Source of the DNA: Curtobacterium sp. MCBA15_012
Lineage (GTDB): Bacteria > Actinomycetota > Actinomycetes > Actinomycetales > Microbacteriaceae
Direction: 5' to 3'
DNA: 64,000 nucleotides
Assembly: GCF_001864935.2 (NCBI RefSeq)
Contig: NZ_CP126267.1
Coordinates: 1,674,001 to 1,738,000 of the forward strand
The notes below the pieces were generated by a model that saw nothing but the letters and a program-made list of their open reading frames with translations, did not search any database and was not told where the DNA came from. The position numbers and the translations under genes are program-made. Below are positions 16,502 to 24,864 of this stretch, in pieces. Position 1 is the stretch's first letter. Each line of letters begins with the position of its first letter.

Positions 16502-17838
16502 CCGCGACCCTGCTGCGCCCGCGCGGCCTCGACGACGCCCTCGCCGCGGCGGCACCGCAGCGCGTCGGCACCGTGACGAGCGCGGTCGGACTCGGCCTGA
16601 CGATCGCAGGGCTCGACGCCCGGATCGGCGACGTCGTGACCGTCGGCACCGAGGGGGGCCCGCAGACCGCCGTCGAGGTCGTCGCGACCGACGCGGACGG
16701 TGTGCGCTGCATGCCCCTCGGGCGTCTCGTCGGCGTGACCGCGGGGACCCCGGCACGACCGACCGGGCGTCCCGTGCTCGTGCCGACCGGCACCGGGCTG
16801 TTCGGCCGGGTGCTCGACGGGCTCGGGCGACCGATCGACGGCCGCGGACCGCTCGCCGCCGACGCCTGGGTGCCGCTCGACCACGCCACGCCGAACGCGA
16901 TGGCCCGCACCCGGATCGACACCCCGATGCAGCTCGGCGTCCGCGTGCTCGACACCCTGACCACGGTCGGCCGCGGGCAGCGCATGGGCCTGTTCGCCGG
17001 CTCCGGCGTCGGCAAGTCCTCGCTGCTGTCGATGGTCGCGCGGGGGAGCGACGCTGCCGTCAACGTCATCGCGCTCGTCGGCGAACGCGGGCGCGAGGTG
17101 CGGGAGTTCCTGGAGGACGACCTCGGACCCGAGGGCCTCGCCCGCTCGATCGTCGTCGTGTCCACCTCGGACGAGCCCGCGCTCATGCGCCTCCGGGCCG
17201 CGTTCGTCGCGACCCGGATCGCCGAGTCGTTCCGCGACGCCGGCCAGGACGTCGTGCTCATGATGGACTCCCTGACCCGCGTGGCGATGGCCCAGCGCGA
17301 GATCGGGCTGTCGGTGGGGGAGCCGCCGGCCACCCGGGGCTACCCGCCGTCGACGTTCTCGGTGCTCGCCGGGCTGCTCGAACGTGCCGGCACCGACCGT
17401 GTCGGCAGCATCACGGGTCTGTACACGGTGCTCGTCGACGGCGACGACCACAACGAGCCGATCGCCGACAGCGCCCGGAGCATCCTGGACGGCCACGTCG
17501 TGCTCGACCGGAAGCTCGCGGTCACCGGACACTTCCCGTCCGTCGACGCGCTCGGCTCGGTGTCGCGCGTCGCGTCGAAGGTCACCTCCCCCGGGCAGCG
17601 TGCCGCGGCGACGACCCTGCGCACCGTGATGGCCGCACGGCGGAACGCGCAGGACCTGCTCGACGTCGGCGCGTACCAGCGCGGCACGAACCCGCTCGTC
17701 GACGCCGCGGTGGACCACCAGGGCGCGATCGACGCGTTCCTGCAGCAGGGCATGGACGAGCGCGCGACGGCCGAGGCGTCGTGGCACGCGCTCGACCGCC
17801 TCGTCGCGACGCTCGTCCCGGCGGGAGGGGTGCGCTGA
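16498..17838 (+). CDS. fliI: Flagellum-specific ATPase FliI
   Basis: FliI is the hexameric ATPase of flagellar type III export. The 446-residue product has Walker A GLFAGSGVGKSS with Lys173, Walker B VVLMMDSLTRVAMAQREIG, and the FliI/YscN family strings GEPPATRGYPPSTFSVLAGL and DHNEPIADSARSILDGHVVL. The GTG start overlaps fliH by 4 nt, and the stop shares its A with the fliJ ATG (TGATG). Confidence 0.97.
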   Translation: MTATLLRPRGLDDALAAAAPQRVGTVTSAVGLGLTIAGLDARIGDVVTVGTEGGPQTAVEVVATDADGVRCMPLGRLVGVTAGTPARPTGRPVLVPTGTGLFGRVLDGLGRPIDGRGPLAADAWVPLDHATPNAMARTRIDTPMQLGVRVLDTLTTVGRGQRMGLFAGSGVGKSSLLSMVARGSDAAVNVIALVGERGREVREFLEDDLGPEGLARSIVVVSTSDEPALMRLRAAFVATRIAESFRDAGQDVVLMMDSLTRVAMAQREIGLSVGEPPATRGYPPSTFSVLAGLLERAGTDRVGSITGLYTVLVDGDDHNEPIADSARSILDGHVVLDRKLAVTGHFPSVDALGSVSRVASKVTSPGQRAAATTLRTVMAARRNAQDLLDVGAYQRGTNPLVDAAVDHQGAIDAFLQQGMDERATAEASWHALDRLVATLVPAGGVR

Positions 17839-18269
17839 TGGCCCGCCGCTTCCCCCTGGCCGGACTCCTGCGGCTGCGGCACGCCGAGCAGGACCGCGCC
17901 GCGGCCGAGCTCGCCGCCGCGAACGACCGGGTGCGCGACGCCGCCGACGCCCGGTTCGCCGCGCGCCGCACCCTGGCCGACGCCGAGGGCTCGACGGTCG
18001 TCCGCGACGCCGCCACCCTGAGCGCGGTCGCCGCTGCCCGGGCCTCGACGCGCGGGATGCTCGAGGAGCTCGACGCCGTCGCGAAGACCCGACGCGCGGA
18101 CGCCGACGCCGCCCAGACCGCCTACAACGCCGCCCGCCGGGCCGCGCTCGGCCTCGAGAAGCTCGAGGACCAGCACGACCGCGAGGAGACGGCCGCCGAC
18201 CTGCGCACCGAGCAGGCCGCCCTCGACGAGATCGCGGCGCGGAGCCGCACGGAAGGTGGTGCCCGATGA
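17838..18269 (+). CDS. fliJ: Flagellar export protein FliJ
   Basis: A 143-residue, almost wholly coiled-coil protein (ARRFPLAGLLRLRHAEQDRA, AAELAAANDRVRDAADARF...KLEDQHDREETAADLRTEQAAL). The N-terminal F-x-L-x-x-L-L-R-L-R pattern is typical of FliJ, the stalk protein that connects FliI to the export gate. It lies directly after fliI with a one-base overlap and overlaps the next gene by 4 nt. Sequence is simple, so position adds to the assignment. Confidence 0.88.
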   Translation: MARRFPLAGLLRLRHAEQDRAAAELAAANDRVRDAADARFAARRTLADAEGSTVVRDAATLSAVAAARASTRGMLEELDAVAKTRRADADAAQTAYNAARRAALGLEKLEDQHDREETAADLRTEQAALDEIAARSRTEGGAR

Positions 18270-18994
18270 GCGTCGACGCCGTGCTCTCCCGCATCGACGA
18301 GATCCGGTCGCGGATCGACGCCCTGCGCGCCGACGCGACCACCGCGACCGGTGGCGCCGCGAGCACCACCGGTTCCGCCGCGTCGTCCACCGCGTTCGCC
18401 GACGCCCTCGCGACCGCCACGGGCTCGGCATCCGGGACGGCGGCCGCTGCGGATGCCGGGGCGGCGTCGCCCGCGACGTCGGTCGACGCCGGGCGCGGCT
18501 CGATCGCCACCGGCAGCGGAGCAACGGGTGCCGACGTGGTCGCCGACGCGAAGAAGTACCTCGGCGTGCCGTACGTGTTCGGCGGCACCACCCGGTCGGG
18601 CATGGACTGCTCGGGACTCGTGCAGACGGTGTTCAAGGACCTCGGCGTCACGATGCCGCGCGTCGTCCCGGACCAGGCCGACATGGGCGTGCCGGTGGGC
18701 TCGCTGAAGGACGCGAAGCCCGGCGACCTGATCGTGCCGAAGGGCGAGCAGCACATCGTCATCTACCTCGGCGACGGCAAGGTGCTGCACGCGCCACGAC
18801 CCGGGAAGGACGTCCGCATCGTGGACAACTGGTACAAGGACTCGGACATCGCGACCATCCGCCGCATCGTGCCGTCGGACGCCCCGGCGGCGAGCGCGGC
18901 GACTCCGGCTGCGCGCGCGGTCGGCGGTGCCGGCTCGGCGGACCTGCAGACGGCGGCCCTGCTGTCGATGATGCGCTCGGGGAGTGCGGCATGA
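18266..18994 (+). CDS. NlpC/P60 (C40) cell-wall peptidase embedded in the flagellar operon
   Basis: A 242-residue protein. The N-terminal 90 residues are a short helix plus Ala/Thr-rich linker with no classic signal peptide. Residues about 93-205 are an NlpC/P60 domain: KKYLGVPYVFGGTTRSGMDC with nucleophile Cys115, GDLIVPKGEQHIVIYLG giving the catalytic His, and VLHAPRPG giving the second polar residue. Such enzymes cut peptide stems in peptidoglycan. Its place between fliJ and fliK with 4-nt overlaps at both ends suggests it opens the wall for the rod, the job FlgJ or a lytic transglycosylase does elsewhere. The lack of a Sec signal suggests export through the flagellar apparatus; that is inference. 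Confidence 0.88.
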   Translation: MSVDAVLSRIDEIRSRIDALRADATTATGGAASTTGSAASSTAFADALATATGSASGTAAAADAGAASPATSVDAGRGSIATGSGATGADVVADAKKYLGVPYVFGGTTRSGMDCSGLVQTVFKDLGVTMPRVVPDQADMGVPVGSLKDAKPGDLIVPKGEQHIVIYLGDGKVLHAPRPGKDVRIVDNWYKDSDIATIRRIVPSDAPAASAATPAARAVGGAGSADLQTAALLSMMRSGSAA

Positions 18995-20538
18995 GCCCCG
19001 CGACGACCGGCCTGCCCACCGGCGGACCCGCGGTGGGTGCCGGTCTGCTCGGGCAGCGTGCCGCACGCGGTCCGTCCGGCGTCGCCGACTCGGCCGTCCC
19101 GTTCGGGGCAGCGCTGGCCCGGGCCGGTCGCTCGGCCGAGGGACACCCGGACGGCGGGACCGGCTCGTCGTCGAAGCCGTCGTCGAAGCCGACGTCGACG
19201 ACGGAGCGTACGAGCCCGGACACCGGCGCCGGGACGGACGCCGGCTCGACGAGCCCCGCCACCACCACGCCGTCCGCCTCGGCCGTGACGGCACAGCCCG
19301 TGTCGGCACCGTCGGCGGCGCTGTCGGCGGCAGCGACGACGCCGACGACGGCGGGGCCCGCGGCAGGAACCGCCACCGCACCCGCTGGTCTCGGCACACC
19401 GGCCGCCGCGGTCGGTGCGTCGCCTCGCGCCGCGGCTGCCACAGCGACGGACGCATCCGCAGCGTCGGCGTCGGCGTCCGCGTCGGCGCAGCCCGCACTC
19501 CCGGTGCCCGGCATCGCGTCGACCCCGGCAACCGGTACTGCCACTGCCGGCCCGGAGTCCGCATCCGTGACGACCGCTCCGGCGCGCTCCGGTCACCCGA
19601 CCACACCGGCTGCACCGGGCCCGCACGCCGGAGCCTCCGGCACCGCCGCAGACCCCGGCGCCGTCGCGACCGGTTCGACCACCACGGGGACCCCCGCGGC
19701 CGCGGCCGCGGGAGCCTCCGCCGACGGCACCCCCGGGACACCCGCTGCCGCGACCCCCGGGACACCCGCTGCCGCGACCCCCGGCGCACCCGCCGCACCC
19801 GCCGCTCCGGCGGGCACCCCCGTCGCGGCCGCCGCGCCGACGACTGTCCCGAGCCCGACGGCCGGCACCACGACGGCCGGCACCACGACGGCCGCGACCA
19901 CGACGGCCGCGACCACCGCGGTCGGGCCGGCCGCGCCGATCGTCGCGACCCTCCCCGCGGGCGGCACCGCCGACCAACGGGCCGGCCACGGGACGGACGC
20001 GCGCTCGTCCGGCCAGGGTGATCCGGGCCTCCCGGCCGTCGCCGCCCCGCGCGGCGGCGAGACGCCGTTCGTCGTCCCCGCCACGACGGCCGCGGCGCCG
20101 GCCGCTCCGGCAGCACCCGCGCCGGCAGCGGCACCCGCGCCGCTCGCCCAGCAGCTCGTCCGCCCGCTCTTCACGCTCGCGCACGCCGGTCACGGCGAGC
20201 ACGTCGTCACCGTGCAGGTGCAGCCCGACGCGCTCGGCCCGGTGACGGTCCGCGCGCTCGTCACCGCGCACGGCATGCACGTCGAGCTGTTCGCCGCCTC
20301 GGACGCGGGCCGCGAGGCGGTCCGCCAGGTCCTACCGGACCTGCGCCGCGACGCCGGCGCGGGGGTCGCGACGACCCTCGACCTGTCCTCGCAGAACCAC
20401 CCCGGCTCCCGCGACGACCGGCCCGCGCCGGGCGCGGCCCGGCCCGACACCGGCCTGGAGGCGCGCCCCGCCGCCGCCACGCCGGTCACCACCCGTCCGT
20501 CCACCGTCCGCAGCGTCGGACTCGACGTCCTCGCCTAG
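18991..20538 (+). CDS. fliK: Flagellar hook-length control protein FliK
   Basis: FliK measures hook length and switches export specificity. The 515-residue product has a very long Ala/Pro/Thr/Gly low-complexity region (about residues 10-380). It is followed by the conserved C-terminal Flg_hook domain (QQLVRPLFTLAHAGHGEHVV, then VTVQVQPDALGPVTVRALVT and ELFAASDAGREAVRQVLPDLRR). The length of the disordered region should set hook length. The ATG overlaps the NlpC/P60 stop (ATGA), and flgD follows after 8 nt with AGGAGG between them. Confidence 0.88.
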   Translation: MSPATTGLPTGGPAVGAGLLGQRAARGPSGVADSAVPFGAALARAGRSAEGHPDGGTGSSSKPSSKPTSTTERTSPDTGAGTDAGSTSPATTTPSASAVTAQPVSAPSAALSAAATTPTTAGPAAGTATAPAGLGTPAAAVGASPRAAAATATDASAASASASASAQPALPVPGIASTPATGTATAGPESASVTTAPARSGHPTTPAAPGPHAGASGTAADPGAVATGSTTTGTPAAAAAGASADGTPGTPAAATPGTPAAATPGAPAAPAAPAGTPVAAAAPTTVPSPTAGTTTAGTTTAATTTAATTAVGPAAPIVATLPAGGTADQRAGHGTDARSSGQGDPGLPAVAAPRGGETPFVVPATTAAAPAAPAAPAPAAAPAPLAQQLVRPLFTLAHAGHGEHVVTVQVQPDALGPVTVRALVTAHGMHVELFAASDAGREAVRQVLPDLRRDAGAGVATTLDLSSQNHPGSRDDRPAPGAARPDTGLEARPAAATPVTTRPSTVRSVGLDVLA

Positions 20539-20546
20539 GAGGCACC

Positions 20547-20978
20547 ATGCCCATCGACGGCATCACCGGCACTGTCGACAAGGCCGCGCAGGCCGCGGCC
20601 CTGACCGCGAACAGCGCGACGAAGAAGTCCCAGACTATGGACTCCGAGGTGTTCATGAAGCTGCTCGTCACGCAGCTCCGGAACCAGGACCCGTCCTCGC
20701 CGATGGACACGAACCAGATGATCAGCCAGCAGACGCAGCTCGCGATGATGGAGCAGATCACCAACCAGACCACCACCGCGAACGAGGGCTTCTCGTTGCA
20801 GATGCGGATGGCCGCGGCGAACCTCGTCGGCAAGCAGGTCACCTACACCGACGCCGCGTCGGGTACGGCCGTGACCGGGACGGCGACCGCGGTGTCCTAC
20901 GCGGCGAGCGTGCCGACCGTCACCGTGGGTGGGAAGGAGGTCGACCTCGACGTGATCTCCGGTATCCGGGGCGCCTGA
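20547..20978 (+). CDS. flgD: Hook assembly scaffold protein FlgD
   Basis: FlgD caps the growing hook. The 143-residue product has the diagnostic N-terminal half: SEVFMKLLVTQLRNQDPSSP, then MDTNQMISQQTQLAMMEQI, followed by LVGKQVTYTD. It lacks the long C-terminal Tudor/FnIII part of the enteric protein, as is usual for Gram-positive FlgD. AGGAGG lies 5-6 nt upstream of ATG 20547. flgE follows after a 107-nt pyrimidine-rich leader. Confidence 0.94.
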   Translation: MPIDGITGTVDKAAQAAALTANSATKKSQTMDSEVFMKLLVTQLRNQDPSSPMDTNQMISQQTQLAMMEQITNQTTTANEGFSLQMRMAAANLVGKQVTYTDAASGTAVTGTATAVSYAASVPTVTVGGKEVDLDVISGIRGA

Positions 20979-21085
20979 CGGGTCCGCGCCGCTCGGCGCT
21001 GGTTCGTCCCTTCTCTGCTTCGTCCCCTGCTCTTCCTCGCTCGTTCCTCGTTCTTCCCTCGCTCTTTCCTCTGAAAGGTCGCACC
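20979..21085 (+). promoter_or_regulatory. Pyrimidine-rich leader between flgD and flgE
   Basis: From about 21003 to 21073 the plus strand is almost only C and T in short TTC/CTC/CGT units (TTCCTCGCTCGTTCCTCG), with few G and A. This contrasts with the 1-8 nt overlaps elsewhere in the operon. It would give an unstructured leader before the flgE site GAAAGG. It might be a Rho-loading or translation-enhancing leader; no promoter is evident. Confidence 0.4.
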
Positions 21086-22261
21086 ATGCTCCGCTCGCTC
21101 TACTCCGGGATCTCCGGCCTCCGCTCGCACCAGCAGATGCTCGACGTCACCGGCAACAACATCGCCAACGTCAACACCGTCGGCTTCAAGTCGTCGTCCA
21201 CCGTCTTCCAGGACACCCTGTCGCAGATGACCCAGGGCGCCGGCGGACCGCAGACCGGCATCGGCGGCACGAACCCCGCCCAGATCGGCCTCGGCGTGCA
21301 GGTCGCCGGTGTGTCCACGAACTTCGCGCAGGGCTCGGCGCAGGCGACCGGGAAGGCCACCGACCTGATGATCTCGGGCGACGGCTTCTTCGTCACCCGC
21401 CTCGGCGGCGACACCGTCTACTCGCGTGCGGGTGCGTTCGACTTCGACGCCGAGGGACGGCTCGTGAGCGCCGACGGCAAGATCGTGCAGGGCTACCCGG
21501 CGACCAACGGCGTCGTCAACCAGGGCGGGCAGCTCGGTGACATCCGTCTCCCGCTCGAAGCCGCCGCCCCCGCCGTCAGCACCACGACCGCGGCGATGAC
21601 CGGCAACCTGCCGTCGGAGACCGCACTCAACGGGCAGCGTGTCCGCGAGTCGACCGTGTACGACGCGGCGGGCCAGAAGCACGTCCTGAAGCTCACCTTC
21701 GCACGCTCGGACGCCGGCTGGAACGTCAGCGGCCAGGTCGACGGCGGTACCGCTGTCCAGGGCGCGATCGCCTTCGACGGCAACGGCAAGCTCACCAGCG
21801 GCGGCTCGATGCAGGTCGGCGGCATCGCCGTCGACCTGACCCAGCTCACCGGCTTCGCGGCGCTCGACACGTCCTCGATCTCGTCGCAGAACGGTGCCGC
21901 CGCCGGCGCGCTGCAGGGCTACTCGATCGCGAAGGACGGCACGCTCGTCGGCACGTTCTCGAACGGCGCCTCGCTCGCGATCGGCCGCATCGCCCTCGCC
22001 ACGTTCGCGAACCCCGCCGGGCTCGAGAAGACCGGAGCCTCGGGCTACCGGGCGACCGCGAACTCCGGCCAGGCCACCGTCGGCGCACCGGGGGAGCCCG
22101 GCGTCGGACAGCTCGCCTCGGGCACGCTCGAGATGTCGAACGTCGACCTGTCGCAGGAGTTCACGAACCTGATCGTGGCGCAGCGCGGGTTCCAGGCGAA
22201 CGCGCGCATCATCACCACCTCGGACGAGGTGCTGCAGGAGCTGACGAACCTGAAGCGCTAG
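21086..22261 (+). CDS. flgE: Flagellar hook protein FlgE
   Basis: FlgE is the hook subunit. The 391-residue product has the rod/hook N-terminus (LRSLYSGISGLRSHQQMLDV, TGNNIANVNTVGFKSSSTVF) and the FlgE pattern DLMISGDGFFVTRLGGDTVYSRAGAF. The hook core domain follows, then the C-terminus DLSQEFTNLIVAQRGFQANA and RIITTSDEVLQELTNLKR. AAAGG precedes ATG 21086. It is the last gene of this flagellar block; the expected next genes (flbD, motA, motB, fliM) are found only from 60385. Confidence 0.96.
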   Translation: MLRSLYSGISGLRSHQQMLDVTGNNIANVNTVGFKSSSTVFQDTLSQMTQGAGGPQTGIGGTNPAQIGLGVQVAGVSTNFAQGSAQATGKATDLMISGDGFFVTRLGGDTVYSRAGAFDFDAEGRLVSADGKIVQGYPATNGVVNQGGQLGDIRLPLEAAAPAVSTTTAAMTGNLPSETALNGQRVRESTVYDAAGQKHVLKLTFARSDAGWNVSGQVDGGTAVQGAIAFDGNGKLTSGGSMQVGGIAVDLTQLTGFAALDTSSISSQNGAAAGALQGYSIAKDGTLVGTFSNGASLAIGRIALATFANPAGLEKTGASGYRATANSGQATVGAPGEPGVGQLASGTLEMSNVDLSQEFTNLIVAQRGFQANARIITTSDEVLQELTNLKR

Positions 22262-22385
22262 CGCGTGGCCGGACGCCCCGGCCGCGCGCGGTGCGTGCGT
22301 CCGGGGCAGCTGCTCGCCCCGGTGCCCGATCGGCTGGCGGCGCCGTCGCCGTCGTCCGCAGATCTCGCCGGGACCGACGGGGCCG

Positions 22386-22886
22386 TCAGTCCGCCGCTGC
22401 ACCTCGGACGTGGACCCTGGGCGCGTCGTCCTCGTTCCACCGGAACAACACCAGGTGCCAGAGCCCGGGGTGCTTGCGCGACGGGTCGATCAGGCCGTCC
22501 GCGCCGAGCTCGGTCAGGCGATCGCGCACGAGCCAAGACGTCGGGACGCGACCTTCGGCGACGACCTGCTGCCACGGCGCGGTCGCGTCGGCGAGGTCGA
22601 CGCCGGCTGCCGCACGGGTGGGCGGATCGCGGAGGTCGATGATCCGGGAGGCCACGACGTCGACCTCGAGGACCACCGGGTCGGCCGACCGCGTTCCGGG
22701 ATGGGCCATCAGCGCTGCCTCCACGCCCTCGACGGACGAGCTGAGGTACAGCGTCGGCTGGTCCGCCCGCGAGTACCGTCCCGCCGCGCGGGAGCCGGCG
22801 ATCGCGGACCGGCGGAAGCGCGGGTCGACGGCCCGGTAGAACGTGCCGCGCACCTCCGGCGCGAAGAGCTGTTCGCCGTTCGTCAC
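22386..22886 (-). CDS. RES-domain protein (putative NAD-degrading toxin)
   Basis: RES toxins degrade NAD+ by phosphorolysis and are normally neutralised by an Xre-type antitoxin. The 166-residue product keeps the family outline: GTFYRAVDPRF at the start (catalytic Arg), GRYSRADQPTLYLSSSVEGVEAAL (Glu) and DLRDPPTR. It also has the Ser-containing LTELGADGLIDPSRKHPG near the end. I chose GTG 22886, since the fold begins there; a longer frame reaches 23048 but would overlap the divergent NUDIX gene. No Xre/ParS antitoxin gene adjoins it, so it may be an unpaired or housekeeping variant. Assignment is by motif reading only. Confidence 0.65.
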   Translation of the reverse strand: MTNGEQLFAPEVRGTFYRAVDPRFRRSAIAGSRAAGRYSRADQPTLYLSSSVEGVEAALMAHPGTRSADPVVLEVDVVASRIIDLRDPPTRAAAGVDLADATAPWQQVVAEGRVPTSWLVRDRLTELGADGLIDPSRKHPGLWHLVLFRWNEDDAPRVHVRGAAAD

Positions 22887-23019
22887 AGCCGGAGCATGCC
22901 ACTCCTCGAGCGTTCCGGTGCACGTCTGGTCCGAGATCCTTGCTCGACGCGCTGTCGCCGGAGCCGATCTGCCGTCGAGGCGTCTCGCGGATCGCGGCCG
23001 CGCATGGTGCACTGTCGTC

Positions 23020-23442
23020 GTGCGTATCCGGTCGGTGGCAGTCGTCACGCTCGACGAGCGGGTGCTCGTGGTGAAACGGCGCAGGGACGGCCGGAGCTAC
23101 TGCGTGCTGCCGGGAGGCGGCGTCGAAGCGGGTGAGGACCTGCGCGAGGCGTGCCGACGTGAGCTCCTCGAGGAGACCGGGCTCGACGGCGACGTGGGCG
23201 ATCTGCTCGACGTCCCCGTCGACCAGCAGACACCTGCCGTGTACTTCGCGGTACGGGTGACGTCCACGGCGGTGTCGCTCGGCGGACCCGAACTGCGCCG
23301 AGCTTCGGCGCGCAACGAGTACGAGCCGAGCTGGGTCGCGGCAACGTCACTCGACGAGGAGGGGCTCGTTCCCGACGCAGCGAGACAGGCGGTGCGCATC
23401 GTGCTGGACACGGTCGAGCCGACCTCGGAGCCGTTCCGATGA
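23020..23442 (+). CDS. NUDIX hydrolase
   Basis: A 140-residue protein with a complete Nudix box: GGGVEAGEDLREACRRELLEETGL, matching G-x5-E-x7-R-E-U-x-E-E-x-G-U. NUDIX enzymes hydrolyse nucleoside diphosphates linked to another group; the substrate cannot be told from sequence. GTG 23020 starts just ahead of the first strand (RIRSVAVVTLDERVLVVKRR). It is divergent from the RES-domain gene, 133 bp apart, which may matter because both could act on NAD-type molecules. Confidence 0.88.
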   Translation: MRIRSVAVVTLDERVLVVKRRRDGRSYCVLPGGGVEAGEDLREACRRELLEETGLDGDVGDLLDVPVDQQTPAVYFAVRVTSTAVSLGGPELRRASARNEYEPSWVAATSLDEEGLVPDAARQAVRIVLDTVEPTSEPFR

Positions 23443-23666
23443 CGGACCGATGACCGGACGGTCAGGCCTCGTGCTGGACGCGGTCGGTCAGCGACCATCC
23501 GCCGCTGCGATGCCTCGGACTCGAGACCGTCCGCAGTGGGTGCTGCTGGCAGCGTGTCGTTCGTGGGCGGGCTCTTCCAAGGCGTCGTCCTCTTCGGATG
23601 AACGCCGGCCCATCTCCGGAGCGGATCCGCTGTCGGGATGCCGTGACAGACCCGTACGCTCGCGTC

Positions 23667-23882
23667 ATGACCAACCCGGATGAGTCGGACCGACCCGCCA
23701 CGAGGACCTGGACGACGGTCTGGCGCATCCCCATCGCTGTCGGGACCGGCCTGTCGGCCCTGGTCTGCTTCTGGGCGGTGTTCGACGGCGGGACAGCCGA
23801 GCGGTGGGTCGGCACCGTCGGGCTGTTGCTCCTGATCGCCTGGGTGTTCGTCTTCCGAGCGCTCCACCGCCGGGGCTACTGA
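23667..23882 (+). CDS. Small two-span membrane protein, unknown
   Basis: A 71-residue product with two hydrophobic segments (IPIAVGTGLSALVCFWAVF; WVGTVGLLLLIAWVFVFRAL) joined by a short GGTAER loop and ending RRGY. I chose the ATG giving MTNPDESDRP; a longer frame upstream has no coding character. No family is recognised. The 224-bp gap before it shows nothing I can support as a gene. Confidence 0.5.
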   Translation: MTNPDESDRPATRTWTTVWRIPIAVGTGLSALVCFWAVFDGGTAERWVGTVGLLLLIAWVFVFRALHRRGY

Positions 23883-23960
23883 CCGCGCGGCGGGGCAACG
23901 GTCGTTCAGGCAGTCGATCGGCTCCCGACACGTGGGCGCCTCAGCTCAGGAGGCCTCAGC

Positions 23961-24250
23961 GTGAACACCGCTGCCGAGCCGTCAGCAGATCCGCGGACGG
24001 AACGAGACGATCGACGGCCGTCCGTCGCTTCGATCTCCTCATTGTTGCTCGAGCGGTCTCGCGCCCGTGGGCACGTGTCTCCATCGCACTGGCCGCTGTG
24101 GCACTGGTGGTCTGTGTCGTGTCGCTCGTCGAGGCCGGGCAGGTCGCGCCGGTGTTCTCCTGGGCCGCGCCGAGGGGGACGGAGCTCGTCCTGACGACGC
24201 TGCCCGATCGACGATCGGTTCCTGAGACCGGTCGAGGAGACATGATGTGA
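23961..24250 (+). pseudogene. Frameshifted small single-span membrane protein
   Basis: GTG 23961 has AGGAGG 7 nt upstream and begins MNTAAEPSADPRTERDDRR. That frame then loses coding sense, while another frame continues from about 24005 with RRFDLLIVARAVSRPWARVS and a transmembrane helix (IALAAVALVVCVVSLVEAG). It ends VPETGRGDMM at 24250. The downstream frame has no start codon of its own near the helix. The simplest reading is one indel between about 24005 and 24040, either a real mutation or an assembly error. The stop overlaps the GrpB-family start. Confidence 0.5.
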
Positions 24251-24864
24251 CGGTGGCCACACATCCCCTCTGGCGCCCGATCGCCATCGGAAGCAACGCC
24301 GCCCGTCAGTCCCAGCGCGTGGCGTTCCGACAGACCGAACCCGGTCCGCCGCAGGCCTACGACCGACGGTGGGAAGCATCGTTCGCCCGTGTGCGCGACC
24401 TCGTCGCGAGCGCACTCGGGTCGGACCGCACCGTCCTGCACGTCGGCTCCACCGCCGTGCCGGGGATGGTGGCCAAGCCCGTCATCGACGTCGACCTGCT
24501 CGTGCCTGACGTGCTCGACGAGCAAGCCTGGTTGCCGAAGCTCGAAGCGGTCGGGTTCCGTCTGGTCTTCCGCGACGCCATCGCGGGAGATCGGCACCGC
24601 CAGCTCACCCTCGGCGAACCCAACACCAACCTGCACGTGTGGCAGCCGGACGCAGTGGAGCCCCGACGGCACCGGCTGTTCGTGGAGTGGTTGCGGGCCC
24701 ACCCCGAGGACCGAGCGACCTACGCCGAGGCGAAGGCGAGCGCAGTGCGCGCGAGCGGAGCGGTGCGGTACAACGACGCGAAGGCCGCGGTCGTCTACGA
24801 CATCTACGAGCGCGCGTTCACCGCCGATCCGAACCATGCCCACGATCCTCATCCGCGGCCGTGA
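24247..24864 (+). CDS. GrpB family protein (UPF0157, nucleotidyltransferase fold)
   Basis: A 205-residue protein with the GrpB signature HVGSTAVPGMVAKPVIDVDL, which carries the nucleotidyltransferase-like D-x-D. The later motifs are RLVFRDAIAGDRHRQLTLGE, NTNLHVW, RHRLFVEWLRAHPEDRATYA and KAAVVYDIYERA. The biochemical role of most members is unknown, although the fold is that of nucleotide transferases. GTG 24247 overlaps the preceding broken gene (GTGA). Codon use is slightly less GC-biased than in the flagellar genes. Confidence 0.85.
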   Translation: MTVATHPLWRPIAIGSNAARQSQRVAFRQTEPGPPQAYDRRWEASFARVRDLVASALGSDRTVLHVGSTAVPGMVAKPVIDVDLLVPDVLDEQAWLPKLEAVGFRLVFRDAIAGDRHRQLTLGEPNTNLHVWQPDAVEPRRHRLFVEWLRAHPEDRATYAEAKASAVRASGAVRYNDAKAAVVYDIYERAFTADPNHAHDPHPRP

